Source of the DNA: Maribacter algicola
Lineage (GTDB): Bacteria > Bacteroidota > Bacteroidia > Flavobacteriales > Flavobacteriaceae
Direction: 5' to 3'
DNA length: 64,000 nucleotides
NCBI RefSeq assembly: GCF_003933245.1
Contig: NZ_QUSX01000002.1
Coordinates: forward strand, 62,001-126,000
The translations under genes and the position numbers were made by a program. The notes below the pieces were generated by a model. It ran no database searches. It worked only from the letters and a program-made list of their open reading frames with translations, and was not told the DNA's origin. Of the stretch, positions 12,255-22,007 are shown piece by piece. Position 1 is the stretch's first letter; each line of letters starts with the position of its first letter.

Positions 12255-13412
12255 TTACCATTCGGCAAAATTACCATCTGTAGTTCTCCATATCGGGTTT
12301 GCCCAGTTGTGCCCTATTTTTTGACCTTCTTTTAATCGTTCCTCATTCATTTCTATACCAAGGCCTGGTTTAGTAAGTAATTCTATATATCCTTCTTTAA
12401 CTTGCAGAACTTCAGGATTTAGCACATAGTCCAAAATATCATATCCTTTGTTATAATGAATACCCAAACTGCTTTCTTGTATGATCGCATTTGCTGAAAC
12501 AAAATCGAGATGCAATGCCGATGCCAATGATATGGGCCCCAACGGACAATGCGGTGCAATGGCAATATCATAAGCTTCTGCCATTGTAGCAATTCTTCTT
12601 ACTTCTGAAATTCCCCCTGCATGACTGAGGTCTGGTTGAATAATGTCAACAACACCCTGATGAAGAATATTTTTAAAATCCCATCTAGAGAACATACGTT
12701 CTCCAGTTGCGATAGGAATACTGGTGTATGCATAGATATGTTTTAGGGCATCATTGTTTTCACTTAAAACAGGTTCTTCTATAAACATAGGTTCATGGGG
12801 TTCTAGCTCATCGATAAGCTTCCTTACCATGGGTTTGTGAACCCTACCGTGAAAATCTAGACCAACGTCCAAATCGTATCCAAATTCCTCTCTTAATAGT
12901 TTAATGTTATTCGCTACTTTTTTAACATCCTTTAACGATGACACCCATTCCATTGCGCCTGTAGCATTCATCTTAACTGCTTTGTAACCTTGTTTTACTT
13001 TTGAATGGGCTTGTTCTAAAACAACATCAGGATTATCACCACCGATCCAACAATACATTTTCATTTTTTGTCGAACGGCCCCGCCCAATAATTCATATAC
13101 AGGCACATTTAAAAACTTCCCTTTAATATCCCATAAGGCTTGATCTATACCGGAAATTGCACTCATTAAAATAGGGCCACCTCTATAAAACCCTCCTCTA
13201 TAAAGTACTTGCCAAATGTCTTCGATGTTATTTGCTGCGCGACCAACTAAATATTGTTCTAGTTCCTTAATACACGCAGCAACGGTATCGGCTTTTCCTT
13301 CAACCACGGGTTCTCCCCAACCTACAATACCACATTGTGTAGTAATTTTTACGAACAACCATCTTGGCGGAACTTTGAACAATTCAATTTTTTCAATTTT
13401 CAGCTCGTCCAT
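12255..13412 (-). CDS. dgoD: D-galactonate dehydratase
   Basis: Enolase-superfamily enzyme that dehydrates D-galactonate to 2-keto-3-deoxy-D-galactonate. The chosen ATG (13412) gives 385 residues, matching E. coli DgoD (382); a longer frame to 13541 would overlap the aldolase gene by 127 bp and adds a non-conserved, Cys/Arg-rich tail. Landmarks follow DgoD closely: RAGFYRGGPILMSAI-like GGFYRGGPILMSAI, GLDFHGRV (metal-ligand Asp), FIEEPVL (Glu), ATGERMFSRWDF (Glu), QPDLSHAGG, APHCPLGP (catalytic His) and the C-terminal FAEW. The gene begins 2 bp after the aldolase stop, so it is in the same operon. Confidence 0.95.
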   Translation of the reverse strand: MDELKIEKIELFKVPPRWLFVKITTQCGIVGWGEPVVEGKADTVAACIKELEQYLVGRAANNIEDIWQVLYRGGFYRGGPILMSAISGIDQALWDIKGKFLNVPVYELLGGAVRQKMKMYCWIGGDNPDVVLEQAHSKVKQGYKAVKMNATGAMEWVSSLKDVKKVANNIKLLREEFGYDLDVGLDFHGRVHKPMVRKLIDELEPHEPMFIEEPVLSENNDALKHIYAYTSIPIATGERMFSRWDFKNILHQGVVDIIQPDLSHAGGISEVRRIATMAEAYDIAIAPHCPLGPISLASALHLDFVSANAIIQESSLGIHYNKGYDILDYVLNPEVLQVKEGYIELLTKPGLGIEMNEERLKEGQKIGHNWANPIWRTTDGNFAEW

Positions 13413-13414
13413 GA

Positions 13415-14050
13415 TTAACTCTTTATAACTTGAATGAATTTTTTTACAATACGTTCTATAGGTTCTAATACACTTTCCCCTTTGATAGTCTGTGTCAAAA
13501 CACTCCCCAATCCAGCTCCCGCAGCGCCTGCTTCCATCCAATCTTTTATATTGGAAAGGTTAATACCGCCAACAACAAAAAAGTCTACTTTATCCAATGG
13601 AGCTTTTATCGCCTTGAAGTAGTTTATTCCGAGGCTACCAGCAGGGAACAGTTTTATAATATCGGCCCCATTCTCAACCGCAACACAAACTTCAGTGGGT
13701 GTAACTGCGCCCATCAATACCGGGATATCGTGCGCATGGGCAACTTTGATGACCTCTATATTTGTGTTAGGAGTTACCAAGAACTGTGCTCCCGCCTTTA
13801 TAGCTTCATTTGCAATATCAACACTGGTTACGGTACCTTCCCCAATGAGCACATCCAAATGCGTATATCGATTTCTGGCATTGGAGATTTCTTCAGTAAA
13901 TCCAGGGGTGTTAGAAGTTATTTCAAGTGCTTTTATGCCTCCTTTTATTAGACTATTTATGAAAGCGGGTACTTCTAATTGTTCTTTCATTCGAACAATA
14001 GCCACTATTTTCTCTCTCTTCAGTATCTTAACTATTTCCACTCTTTTCAT
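13415..14050 (-). CDS. eda: KDPG/KDPGal aldolase (Eda-type)
   Basis: Class I aldolase of 211 residues that would split 2-keto-3-deoxy-6-phosphogalactonate (or -gluconate) into pyruvate and glyceraldehyde-3-phosphate. Motifs of the Eda/DgoA family are clear: IEVIK-type N-terminus, GEGTVTS (catalytic Glu), FLVTPNTN, PVLMGAVTPTE, and the Schiff-base lysine in IKLFPAG near residue 135. The start codon overlaps the kinase stop by 4 bp (ATGA), indicating translational coupling. Operon context with DgoD favours the galactonate branch; the enzyme family is often bifunctional. Confidence 0.92.
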   Translation of the reverse strand: MKRVEIVKILKREKIVAIVRMKEQLEVPAFINSLIKGGIKALEITSNTPGFTEEISNARNRYTHLDVLIGEGTVTSVDIANEAIKAGAQFLVTPNTNIEVIKVAHAHDIPVLMGAVTPTEVCVAVENGADIIKLFPAGSLGINYFKAIKAPLDKVDFFVVGGINLSNIKDWMEAGAAGAGLGSVLTQTIKGESVLEPIERIVKKFIQVIKS

Positions 14051-15054
14051 CTTAATACGTGCCCACTTGTGTTGCCTTCCATTATTGAAAGAATTTCTTT
14101 TTCACTACTCGTATGCTGATCTCCCTGAATGGTGTGCTTTAATGCGAAAGCAGCGGTAGCAAAGTCAATTGTTTTTTTATTGTCCCAATCCTTGTTTAGG
14201 GCATGCAATATTGCAGCGGCAAATGCGTCGCCCGTACCAAAACGATCAGTAATGGAGATATTAATAGCTTCTGAAATATGATGTTTACTTTTGTTTAGAT
14301 AAACTGCAGAAACCATATTTTCACTAGCCGAACTATGTTCGCGCACCGTAAAAGCTAATTGTTCAATCCCAAATTTTTTAGCTGCCATAGTTGTCGCTTC
14401 AATTGTTTTGTCTACAACAGAATTGCCGGTAGGTATTACCTCATAAACATCTTTTAAAACCCCTTCATTACCGAATAGTAAATCGGTATGCTCTAATATC
14501 TGGTCAAAAATTTTACGGGCATCGGCTGGGTCTTTCCAAAGTGATCGGCGGTAATTCATATCAAAACAGACTTTGACTCCTTTTTGCTGAGCTACCTTGG
14601 CAGCTTTTATAGTTTCATTAGCACATTGTTTGGAGAGTACGGGAGTTATGCCAGAAAGGAATAGCCATTTTTTGTTTTCCAATATTTCTTCCCAATCAAA
14701 CTCGTTTGCTTCAATTTCACTGATGGCCGAGTTTGCACGATCATATACAACGCTAGAAGGACGTATGGAAGAGCCTATTTCTATAAAATAGGTACCAATT
14801 CTATTCCCTCCTCGAGTTATATGTTTGGTGTCAATCCCATACGATCGTAAGGAATCAATTGCCGCATCTCCGAGTTGATTGTTGGGGAACTTTGTTATAT
14901 GGCTCACCTCATTGCCCAATACGCCTAAAGAACTGGCAACATTTGATTCTGAACCCGCATAATCGACTCGGAATGCGCGAGACGATTTTAGTTTATCGGT
15001 ATTATTGTTAGGCGTTAACCTGAGCATGGTCTCTCCAAAAGTTATAAAGCTCAT
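14047..15054 (-). CDS. kdgK: 2-keto-3-deoxy-galactonate/gluconate kinase (PfkB family)
   Basis: 335-residue ribokinase-type sugar kinase. It has the N-terminal FGETMLRL strand of KDG kinases, the Gly-rich YAGSESNVASSLGVLG substrate/lid region, CFDMNYRRSLW typical of KdgK, and the C-terminal anion hole GTGDAFAAAI (catalytic Asp). It would phosphorylate KDGal for the downstream aldolase. E. coli DgoK belongs to a different fold, so this is a non-homologous replacement within a DgoD pathway, as in other KdgK-using bacteria. It overlaps both neighbours by 4 bp (gntR upstream, eda downstream). Confidence 0.9.
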   Translation of the reverse strand: MSFITFGETMLRLTPNNNTDKLKSSRAFRVDYAGSESNVASSLGVLGNEVSHITKFPNNQLGDAAIDSLRSYGIDTKHITRGGNRIGTYFIEIGSSIRPSSVVYDRANSAISEIEANEFDWEEILENKKWLFLSGITPVLSKQCANETIKAAKVAQQKGVKVCFDMNYRRSLWKDPADARKIFDQILEHTDLLFGNEGVLKDVYEVIPTGNSVVDKTIEATTMAAKKFGIEQLAFTVREHSSASENMVSAVYLNKSKHHISEAINISITDRFGTGDAFAAAILHALNKDWDNKKTIDFATAAFALKHTIQGDQHTSSEKEILSIMEGNTSGHVLR

Positions 15055-15779
15055 TTATTCTTTATTGATGATTTATAATTGGTTTGCGTTTCAATAATGT
15101 GGATTTTCATTGCTTCTCTTGCTTTTTGTTCATCCTGTTCTATTATCGCATTAAGTATATTCTCATGATGATTTAACATTATATTCTTATGCGTCTGTAG
15201 ATTTCCATCAGTTGGTTTAGCGTAGACGATGGACTTGAATTTTGGCATTAAATTGAAAATAGGATTTAGTAGTAATTCCAACACGCTATTATCCGCAATT
15301 GAAAGTAATGTTCTATGAAAATCGTTGTCCAATTCCGTTTCCTTTTTTTTATCCTTAAGATCGCACTTGTACATGGCGGCCATATTGTCTTTTAAAATTA
15401 CAAGCTGATTTTCAGTACGAGACTTAGCCGCTTGTGCCGCTAATGTGGGTTCAAGAATTAGTCTGGCATTAATTGTTTGAAGAATAATATCTTCATCAGA
15501 AGAAAGTTCAAAAAACATATTCAAATTTTCAGATGCACTGTTGATACTTATCTCGGATACATATACACCACTACCTCTCTTTACTTCGACAATACCCTTG
15601 GCACTCATTTTTTTTACCGCCTCCCGTACAGATGTTCTACTTACATTGAATAATTGACATAGCTCATTCTCAGTGGGCAATTTATGACCTGGGAGATATG
15701 AACCAGTTCGTATGGCTTTCGTTAATTCAAATTCAATTTGTTGGGTAATTGATTTTTCTTGTCCTATTGAGGTAAACAT
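15051..15779 (-). CDS. FadR-type GntR transcriptional regulator
   Basis: 242 residues. Winged helix at about 10-75 with the GntR signature LPTENELCQLFNVSRTSVREAVKKM, then an FCD ligand domain (about 90-235) with plausible metal ligands Asp-x-x-x-His in DNDFHRTLLSIADN, His in LNHHENIL and His in MKIHIIETQ. It is the first gene of the galactonate operon and overlaps the kinase gene by 4 bp. By family precedent (DgoR, UxuR types) it is expected to repress this operon and respond to galactonate or KDGal; that is inference. Confidence 0.9.
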   Translation of the reverse strand: MFTSIGQEKSITQQIEFELTKAIRTGSYLPGHKLPTENELCQLFNVSRTSVREAVKKMSAKGIVEVKRGSGVYVSEISINSASENLNMFFELSSDEDIILQTINARLILEPTLAAQAAKSRTENQLVILKDNMAAMYKCDLKDKKKETELDNDFHRTLLSIADNSVLELLLNPIFNLMPKFKSIVYAKPTDGNLQTHKNIMLNHHENILNAIIEQDEQKAREAMKIHIIETQTNYKSSIKNK

Positions 15780-15880
15780 GAAACAGGTCGTTTATTGTGC
15801 TAATTTATAATACATCATACAAATTAAGAATTTTTATGTTATTAGTATCGAGGAAAGAGTTAAAAATCATTTCCTATAGT

Positions 15881-15890
15881 TTACATGTAA
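15881..15890. promoter_or_regulatory. candidate GntR operator palindrome
   Basis: The perfect palindrome TTACATGTAA lies about 100 bp upstream of the gntR start, in the divergent regulatory region. FadR-type GntR proteins bind short palindromes, so it is a candidate operator for autoregulation. One occurrence in AT-rich DNA is weak evidence. Confidence 0.3.
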
Positions 15891-15966
15891 GTTTGAAGTA
15901 TATGATTGACTATGATTCGAAATAATAGTTTTATTTAACATTTGGTTGTAATTATAACCTAGTAAG

Positions 15967-16031
15967 GTCAAAAAAGTATCATATGTGGCAATCCCATTGG
16001 TAGATGTGAACTACGTAAAATTTTATCTTTA
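15967..16031 (+). promoter_or_regulatory. 65-bp regulon element, copy 2 (cytochrome operon promoter)
   Basis: Element position 1 reads GTCAAAAAAGTATCAT (15967-15982), position 22 GCAAT (15988), position 33 GGTAGAT (15999), and position 58 the -7-like box TATCTTTA (16024-16031). Compared with the susC copy, it shares long blocks (AAAAAAGTATCAT, GGCAAT/AGCAAT, TTGGTAGAT/ATGGTAGAT). It faces the PSCyt1-DUF1549-DUF1553 gene and ends 101 bp before its ATG. Confidence 0.85.
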
Positions 16032-16132
16032 AATTTTAATAATTTAAAATTAAATCCCTTAATCATTACTAATTTCTTAGTACTTTAATTAGATAGGAAA
16101 TTTGGAATCCCTTGATATCATTAACATAATTC

Positions 16133-19100
16133 ATGTATAAATTTTTGCTGGCCAGTGTATTGGCAATCATATGTATTTCTTGTGGCGGTCCGGAACTACC
16201 GGAGACCATTGCTTTGGCTTATGAGAGTTTACCGAAGGAAATTGATTTTAATCAAGATATAAAACCTATTTTATCCGATAAATGTTATCTCTGTCATGGT
16301 CCGGATAAGGCTAAAATTTCTGCGGGTCTGCAGTTGCATCAATCCGAATCTGCTTATGCGGAATTGCCAGAATCGCCCGGTAAGTATGCTTTGGTTCCTG
16401 GAAACCTAAAAAAAAGCGAGACTTATTATCGAATTCTTTCCGAAGACCCTAGTTATGTGATGCCAACCCCTGAATCCCATCTATCCTTAACCGCAAGGGA
16501 AAAGGCTTTATTGATTAAATGGATTGAGGAAGGCGCAACTTACCAAGAACATTGGGCATTCATACCACCAAAAAAATCAGGACCTCCAAAGGTTGCCAAT
16601 GAAAATTTAATTGCCAATGAAATCGACAACTTTATAGTTGCACGATTAGAACAAAAAAATCTGGTGCCATCAAAAAAGGCGGACCGCGAAACACTGTTGC
16701 GGAGGCTTTCATTTGATTTAACAGGTTTACCACCCACTGTTGAGGAGATCAATGCATTTATTGCCGATACCGCCATCAATGCCTATGAAAAACAAGTTGA
16801 CCGATTACTTGCGTCACCTCATTATGGGGAACATATGGCATTGGATTGGATGGACCTTTCCAGGTATGCGGATACCCACGGTTATACTGTAGATCAGTAT
16901 CGAGATGTTTCTGCCTGGAGAGACTGGGTCATTAAATCCTTTAATGAAAATAAAAGGTACGATGAGTTCATACAGTGGCAATTGGCCGGTGATATGTTGC
17001 CCAACCCTACGAAAGAACAAATTTTAGCCACCACATTCAATAGATTACATCCCCAAAATATGGAAGGTGGTATTGTAGAGGAGGAATTCAGGTCAGAATA
17101 TGTTGCAGATCGAACCAATGTGATGGGCGAGGGCCTTTTGGGACTCACGGTGGCATGTGCCAAATGCCATGACCACAAGTATGATCCTATTTCCCAAAAG
17201 AACTATTACGAAATGTATAGTTTTTTTAATAACATAAATGAATCGGGTCAAATATCATGGGATTTTTCAATGCCAGTGCCAACCTTATTATTGCCAACAA
17301 AAGAACAGGAAGAGTTTTTGGCCTATGTAGATACTTTAATAGCGGAGAAAGAGGCTGAAAAAACTCAGATAGTTGCGAAGGAAATAGACTCCTTTGAGGA
17401 ATGGTTGCGTAGCGAGAATTATAATAACGAAAATGTAAATAGGTTGCCTACTGCACTATCGGTGAAAATGAATTTTGATGGTGGTAGTTTGTATAATACG
17501 GCACCCAATGGCAATAAGGCCAAAATGCGTACCCAGTTCACTGAAAATGAAAAGGCTAAATTTTCCCAAGGGCATACTGGTCAAGGGCTAGAACTGGATG
17601 GGGACGTTTGGATGGATTTGGAAACAAAGGGAATTTTTCATCGCTACCAACCTTTTAGCATCGGCCTAAGGATTTTTGTTCCAAAAGACTTGGAAAATGG
17701 TGTCATCTTACATAAAATGATAGGTACTCGCCTTTTTAGTTATAGGGGCTATCACTTAAATATTAAGGATAACAAGTTGGAATTGCTTATGGCGCACGTC
17801 TATCCAGATAACGCAATAGTAGAAAGAACTTTGGAGGATGTTCCCAAAGAGCAATGGGTGCAATTGACAATGACCTATGATGGATCTAGTAAAGCCCTGG
17901 GTTTTAAGATTTTTGTGGACGGTACCGAAATGAAAACGAAAGTGGTAAATGACAATCTTACCAAGGATATCGTCTATGACCATGAAAAAAACCCAAGACG
18001 AAACAAAGAACCTGGAATACAGGTGGGGGCTAGATGGAGAGGAAAAGGTATTGGTGGAGCCATCGTAGATGACCTTCTGGTTTTTGATAAGGAACTATCA
18101 CATTTGGAAGTGTTGAAAATAGCGGATACCGATCGCTTTAAAGAAATAATTGGCAAAACCTATTCTAGTCTTTCAGCTGCAGATAAAAAACTGCTGAAGG
18201 ACTATTATCAAGCCACGAAATCTAGCAGCTACAAAGCTAAATTAGCAGAACTGCAAGAAACAAGAAAACTCTATAACGATAGTATAGAAGCCATACCGGA
18301 AATTATGGTCATGAAAGAGATGGATGCCCCTAGACCGACCTATATTTTGGAAAGAGGCCAATATGATGCATACGGGGCACAGGTATTTCCAAATACCCCT
18401 GAAAAAATATTTCCTTTCTCGGACAGTCTTCCAAATAACAGATTGGGACTTTCAGAATGGATAATTGCTGAGGATAACCCTTTGACGGCCCGGGTGGCAG
18501 TGAACAGGTATTGGAAAAATATTTTTGGTACCGGCCTGGTAAAAACCGTAGAGGATTTTGGAAATCAGGGGGAGATGCCCTCACACCCCAAATTACTGGA
18601 CTGGTTGGCCATACGTTTTATGGAATCGGGTTGGAATGTAAAGGCATTGCACAAATTCATGGTGATGTCCAATACTTACCAACAATCTTCAATAGCAACA
18701 CCGGAGCATATGGAAATTGATGTTGAGAATAGGTTGTTGGCGCGTGGTCCGGTAAAAAGATTAACAGGTGAAATGTTGCGGGACAATGCATTGGCTGCAT
18801 CCGGATTATTGAATCGAAAAATAGGAGGTCCCAGTGTACGTCCTTACCAACCTGAAGGTTTATGGAAAATCAATAATGCCGAATATACCGAGGATACAGG
18901 TGACAAATTATATCGCCGTAGCTTGTACACCATTTGGAAGCGTTCCGTACCCCACCCAACTATTGCCACTTTTGATGCGCCTGATAGGTCTTTCTGTACC
19001 GTGAGAAGACAAAAGACCAATACCCCATTGCAGGCATTAGTGCTTTTAAATGACCCTACATACATAGAGGCCGCTAGGGTTTTGGGCAAGAATATGATGG

Positions 19101-19363
19101 AGTTTGCAAGTATCTCAGAAGGTATTTCCTATACGTTCAAACAACTCTCCGGAAGGTCTATAACAAAAGATGAATTAAGTTTATTGTTGTCGCTTAGAAA
19201 TGAGGAGTACGAAAATTTTGAACAAAATCCGGAAAAGGCAAAAGGTTGGCTAAATACTGGAGAATTTGAAATTGACGGCGGTATTGATACTAATATATTG
19301 GCAGCAAATGCAGTGGTAGCCAGTACCATTATGAATTTGGATGCCACCATAACCAAAAGATAA
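16133..19363 (+). CDS. PSCyt1-DUF1549-LamG-DUF1553 cytochrome lipoprotein
   Basis: 1076 residues with a lipobox (IICISC, Cys17). Domains in order: planctomycete-type cytochrome c (about 40-135; haem motif CYLCH at 51-55), DUF1549 (about 160-375; second CxxCH, CAKCH at 342-346, in the usual [13 protein letters not shown] context), a LamG/concanavalin-like sandwich (about 470-690), and DUF1553 (about 765-1060; starts [22 protein letters not shown]). The architecture is common in Planctomycetota and Verrucomicrobiota and in some Bacteroidota; its reaction is unknown. It heads a four-gene operon (4-bp gap to the DUF1501 gene) and has the same promoter element as the fucose and SusCD genes. A periplasmic electron-transfer or glycan-binding role is inference. 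Confidence 0.9.
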   Translation: MYKFLLASVLAIICISCGGPELPETIALAYESLPKEIDFNQDIKPILSDKCYLCHGPDKAKISAGLQLHQSESAYAELPESPGKYALVPGNLKKSETYYRILSEDPSYVMPTPESHLSLTAREKALLIKWIEEGATYQEHWAFIPPKKSGPPKVANENLIANEIDNFIVARLEQKNLVPSKKADRETLLRRLSFDLTGLPPTVEEINAFIADTAINAYEKQVDRLLASPHYGEHMALDWMDLSRYADTHGYTVDQYRDVSAWRDWVIKSFNENKRYDEFIQWQLAGDMLPNPTKEQILATTFNRLHPQNMEGGIVEEEFRSEYVADRTNVMGEGLLGLTVACAKCHDHKYDPISQKNYYEMYSFFNNINESGQISWDFSMPVPTLLLPTKEQEEFLAYVDTLIAEKEAEKTQIVAKEIDSFEEWLRSENYNNENVNRLPTALSVKMNFDGGSLYNTAPNGNKAKMRTQFTENEKAKFSQGHTGQGLELDGDVWMDLETKGIFHRYQPFSIGLRIFVPKDLENGVILHKMIGTRLFSYRGYHLNIKDNKLELLMAHVYPDNAIVERTLEDVPKEQWVQLTMTYDGSSKALGFKIFVDGTEMKTKVVNDNLTKDIVYDHEKNPRRNKEPGIQVGARWRGKGIGGAIVDDLLVFDKELSHLEVLKIADTDRFKEIIGKTYSSLSAADKKLLKDYYQATKSSSYKAKLAELQETRKLYNDSIEAIPEIMVMKEMDAPRPTYILERGQYDAYGAQVFPNTPEKIFPFSDSLPNNRLGLSEWIIAEDNPLTARVAVNRYWKNIFGTGLVKTVEDFGNQGEMPSHPKLLDWLAIRFMESGWNVKALHKFMVMSNTYQQSSIATPEHMEIDVENRLLARGPVKRLTGEMLRDNALAASGLLNRKIGGPSVRPYQPEGLWKINNAEYTEDTGDKLYRRSLYTIWKRSVPHPTIATFDAPDRSFCTVRRQKTNTPLQALVLLNDPTYIEAARVLGKNMMEFASISEGISYTFKQLSGRSITKDELSLLLSLRNEEYENFEQNPEKAKGWLNTGEFEIDGGIDTNILAANAVVASTIMNLDATITKR

Positions 19364-19367
19364 AATA

Positions 19368-20879
19368 ATGTGCGACGGTCATGATACGTTACGGTCTAAC
19401 AATAAGGACCTCCAACAAGTAGAGAAACAATGGGATAGGCGTAATTTCTTAACCAAGACTTCCCTAGGTTTAGGTGCCCTGGCACTGGGTTCGCTTATGA
19501 ATCCAGAAAGAACTTTTGCATCCCTGGCTGGCGGCGGTTCAGAAAATGATGCGGTAAATTCTATTCTAAAGAATAAATTAGGACTACCTCACCATGTACC
19601 CAAAGCAAAACGAATTGTGTATTTGTTTCAGAGTGGTGGTCCGTCACAATTGGACATGTTTGATTACAAACCCAAGATCAAGGATATGTTCGGAAAAGAT
19701 TTACCTGCGTCGATTAGAAAAGGACAAAGATTAACAGGTATGAGTGCCGACCAGTCAATTTTTCCTATTGCCCCATCCATAATGGATTTTAAGCAATATG
19801 GGGAATCACGCGCCTGGGTCAGTGAATTGATGCCGCATCTTGCTGAGGTGGTCGATGATCTCTGTTTTGTGAAATCTATGCAAACAGATGCTATAAATCA
19901 CGATCCGGCCATCACCTTTATGCAGACTGGCAACCAATTACCAGGTAGGCCTTCTATCGGGTCTTGGTTAAGTTACGGGTTAGGGTCGGATAATGAAAAC
20001 CTGCCAACTTTCATAACCTTGATAAGCAAGAATATGGCCGGTCAGCCATTATATTCCAGATTATGGGGCAATGGTTTTTTGCCAACGGAACACCAAGGGG
20101 TTCAATTTCGTTCAGGAAAGGACCCCGTACTGTTCTTGAGCGACCCGGAAAATTATGATGGACATGACAGACGCAAAATGTTGGATTATTTGGGAAAACT
20201 CAACGATCTACAACACGATGCCTACGGCGACCCCGAAATACAGGCGAGAATGGCGCAGTATGAAATGGCATTCAGAATGCAAACTTCCGTTCCAGAAGTG
20301 ACCGATATGTCAGATGAGCCGGACTATATTTTTGATCTTTATGGTAAGGACAGTAGAGACCCTGGTACTTATGCAGCCAACTGTTTAATGGCACGGAAGC
20401 TTCTGGAGAAAGACGTCAAATTTGTGCAATTGTACCATCAAGGGTGGGATCAACATATTGGTTGCCCGGAAGGGGTACGAGCACAGTGTAAACGTACAGA
20501 TCAAGCCAACGCGGCATTGATAAAAGATTTGAAACAACGTGGTATGTTGGAAGATACTTTGGTGATTTGGGGCGGTGAATTCGGGCGTACCGTATACTCT
20601 CAAGGGCAACTGACCAAAACCGACTATGGCAGGGATCATCACCCTAAAGCATTTACCATGTGGATGGCCGGGGCAGGGGTAAAGCCAGGGTTTACTTATG
20701 GAGAGACAGATGATTTTAGTTATAATGTAGTTGAGAATCCGGTGCATATTCATGATTTTCATGCTACTCTATTGCATTTGTTTGGCATTGATCACGAACA
20801 ACTTACCTTTAAACATCAGGGAAGACGTTTTAGATTGACGGATGTACATGGTAAGGTGGTAAAAGATATTTTGACATAA
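19368..20879 (+). CDS. DUF1501 alkaline-phosphatase-fold protein, Tat-exported
   Basis: 503 residues. A twin-arginine motif (Arg24-Arg25 in RRNFLTK) precedes a hydrophobic stretch, predicting folded export. The remainder matches DUF1501: [16 protein letters not shown] near 85, [13 protein letters not shown] near 178, [11 protein letters not shown] near 360, and [13 protein letters not shown] near 400 with [17 protein letters not shown] after it. These Asp/His/Glu positions resemble metal ligands of the alkaline phosphatase/sulfatase superfamily, but no formylglycine (C/S-x-P-x-R) motif is seen, so it should not be called a sulfatase. It is almost always encoded next to DUF1549/DUF1553 proteins, as here. 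Reaction unknown. Confidence 0.9.
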   Translation: MCDGHDTLRSNNKDLQQVEKQWDRRNFLTKTSLGLGALALGSLMNPERTFASLAGGGSENDAVNSILKNKLGLPHHVPKAKRIVYLFQSGGPSQLDMFDYKPKIKDMFGKDLPASIRKGQRLTGMSADQSIFPIAPSIMDFKQYGESRAWVSELMPHLAEVVDDLCFVKSMQTDAINHDPAITFMQTGNQLPGRPSIGSWLSYGLGSDNENLPTFITLISKNMAGQPLYSRLWGNGFLPTEHQGVQFRSGKDPVLFLSDPENYDGHDRRKMLDYLGKLNDLQHDAYGDPEIQARMAQYEMAFRMQTSVPEVTDMSDEPDYIFDLYGKDSRDPGTYAANCLMARKLLEKDVKFVQLYHQGWDQHIGCPEGVRAQCKRTDQANAALIKDLKQRGMLEDTLVIWGGEFGRTVYSQGQLTKTDYGRDHHPKAFTMWMAGAGVKPGFTYGETDDFSYNVVENPVHIHDFHATLLHLFGIDHEQLTFKHQGRRFRLTDVHGKVVKDILT

Positions 20880-20883
20880 TTTG

Positions 20884-21996
20884 ATGGGAATGAACAAAAG
20901 AAGAGATTTTTTAAAGAAAACTACCCTTGCTGGTGCTGCACTTACCACTATACCATGTTTTGGGTTTCACATTTTAAAAAAACCTGCTTTAAAAGGGGAA
21001 ATTATCGGGCATGGGGATTATAAGTATAAGGTCAATGAAAATTGGGCCCAGATTGGTCTTTCGAAACCACTTCTAAATTGTCACGAAATGGTGATGGACA
21101 GTAAAGGAAGGTTGATCATGATCGGTGACCATACGGCCAATAACATTCTCATTTTCGATAAATCAGGAAAAATTTTGGATTATTGGGGAAGTGCCTACCC
21201 TGGAGGTCACGGACTTTCCATAACCAATGAGGGCGGTGAGGATTTTTTATATCTCACCGATTCCGGTTGGTACCAAGATAATGCGGGCAAATGGAACCGA
21301 CAAAGCGGACGCGTAAGTAAAACAACAACAGATGGTAAAGTATTGTTCGATATTGGTCACCCGCAAACCATAGGCATATATAAGCCAGGAGACTATTTTC
21401 AACCAACTGAAACCGCCATTGGACCCAATGGAGATATTTATGTTGCCGATGGTTATGGAATGGATTATATTATTCAATACAGCGCTAAAGGAGAGTATAT
21501 CAGACATTGGGGCGGTCATGATAATACCGATGAAAATTATAATCTCTCCAATGCACACGGTGTTGCCATAGACTATAGAGATGCTAAAAACCCAATGGTA
21601 GTTTGTACATCTAGAAATGATAAAGCCTTTAAGTTTTTTACCTTGGATGGGGTTTATGTAAAGACCCTCACGCTACCAAATATGCAAGTGTGCAGACCTG
21701 TTTTTGATGATAAAAACCTCTATGCAGGGGTATGCTGGTCAGAACCAAAGGATAAAAGTATTAATGCAAATGAAGGGCATACAGGTTTCATGACCATTTT
21801 GGAGGGTGATACCGTGGTATCCAATCCCGGCGGCACGGAACCAATCTATATAAGTGGTAAACTACAGGACTCTTATCAAATAGCCACCAAGCCAATTTTA
21901 CATGGTCACGATGTTTGTATTGATGAGGATAAGAACGTATACGTCTGTCAATGGAACGCCAATAGGACTCCACCTATAAAATTGGAACGAGTTTAA
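20884..21996 (+). CDS. NHL/six-bladed propeller protein, Tat-exported
   Basis: About 370 residues; start taken at the ATG at 20884 (the next ATG at 20890 is equally possible). A twin-arginine signal (NKRRDFLKK followed by a hydrophobic run to about residue 27) predicts export. Repeated blades with motifs such as DSKGRLIMIGDHTANNI, GPNGDIYVADGYG and DEDKNVYVCQWN mark an NHL-type beta-propeller related to peptidylglycine-lyase-like and SMP-30-like proteins. Third gene of the cytochrome operon, 4 bp after the DUF1501 stop. No catalytic residues can be assigned. Confidence 0.85.
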   Translation: MGMNKRRDFLKKTTLAGAALTTIPCFGFHILKKPALKGEIIGHGDYKYKVNENWAQIGLSKPLLNCHEMVMDSKGRLIMIGDHTANNILIFDKSGKILDYWGSAYPGGHGLSITNEGGEDFLYLTDSGWYQDNAGKWNRQSGRVSKTTTDGKVLFDIGHPQTIGIYKPGDYFQPTETAIGPNGDIYVADGYGMDYIIQYSAKGEYIRHWGGHDNTDENYNLSNAHGVAIDYRDAKNPMVVCTSRNDKAFKFFTLDGVYVKTLTLPNMQVCRPVFDDKNLYAGVCWSEPKDKSINANEGHTGFMTILEGDTVVSNPGGTEPIYISGKLQDSYQIATKPILHGHDVCIDEDKNVYVCQWNANRTPPIKLERV

Positions 21997-22007
21997 TGTA
22001 ATATCCT

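Larger units (their letters stand above)
15780..16132. other. divergent regulatory region: galactonate operon / cytochrome operon
   Basis: 353 bp separate the gntR-led operon (minus) and the cytochrome operon (plus). It contains a 10-bp palindrome at 15881-15890 and the full 65-bp regulon element at 15967-16031. No coding frame or RNA gene is seen. Confidence 0.7.

Noticed and set aside
12255..13541. N-terminally extended dgoD frame of 428 residues
   Set aside because: The extra 43 residues are read from the aldolase gene's other frame, are Cys/Arg-rich and have no DgoD counterpart; the ATG at 13412 fits family length and the 2-bp gap.
19368..20879. DUF1501 protein considered as a sulfatase for fucoidan
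   Set aside because: No C/S-x-P-x-R formylglycine motif is present; only the wider alkaline-phosphatase fold can be argued.
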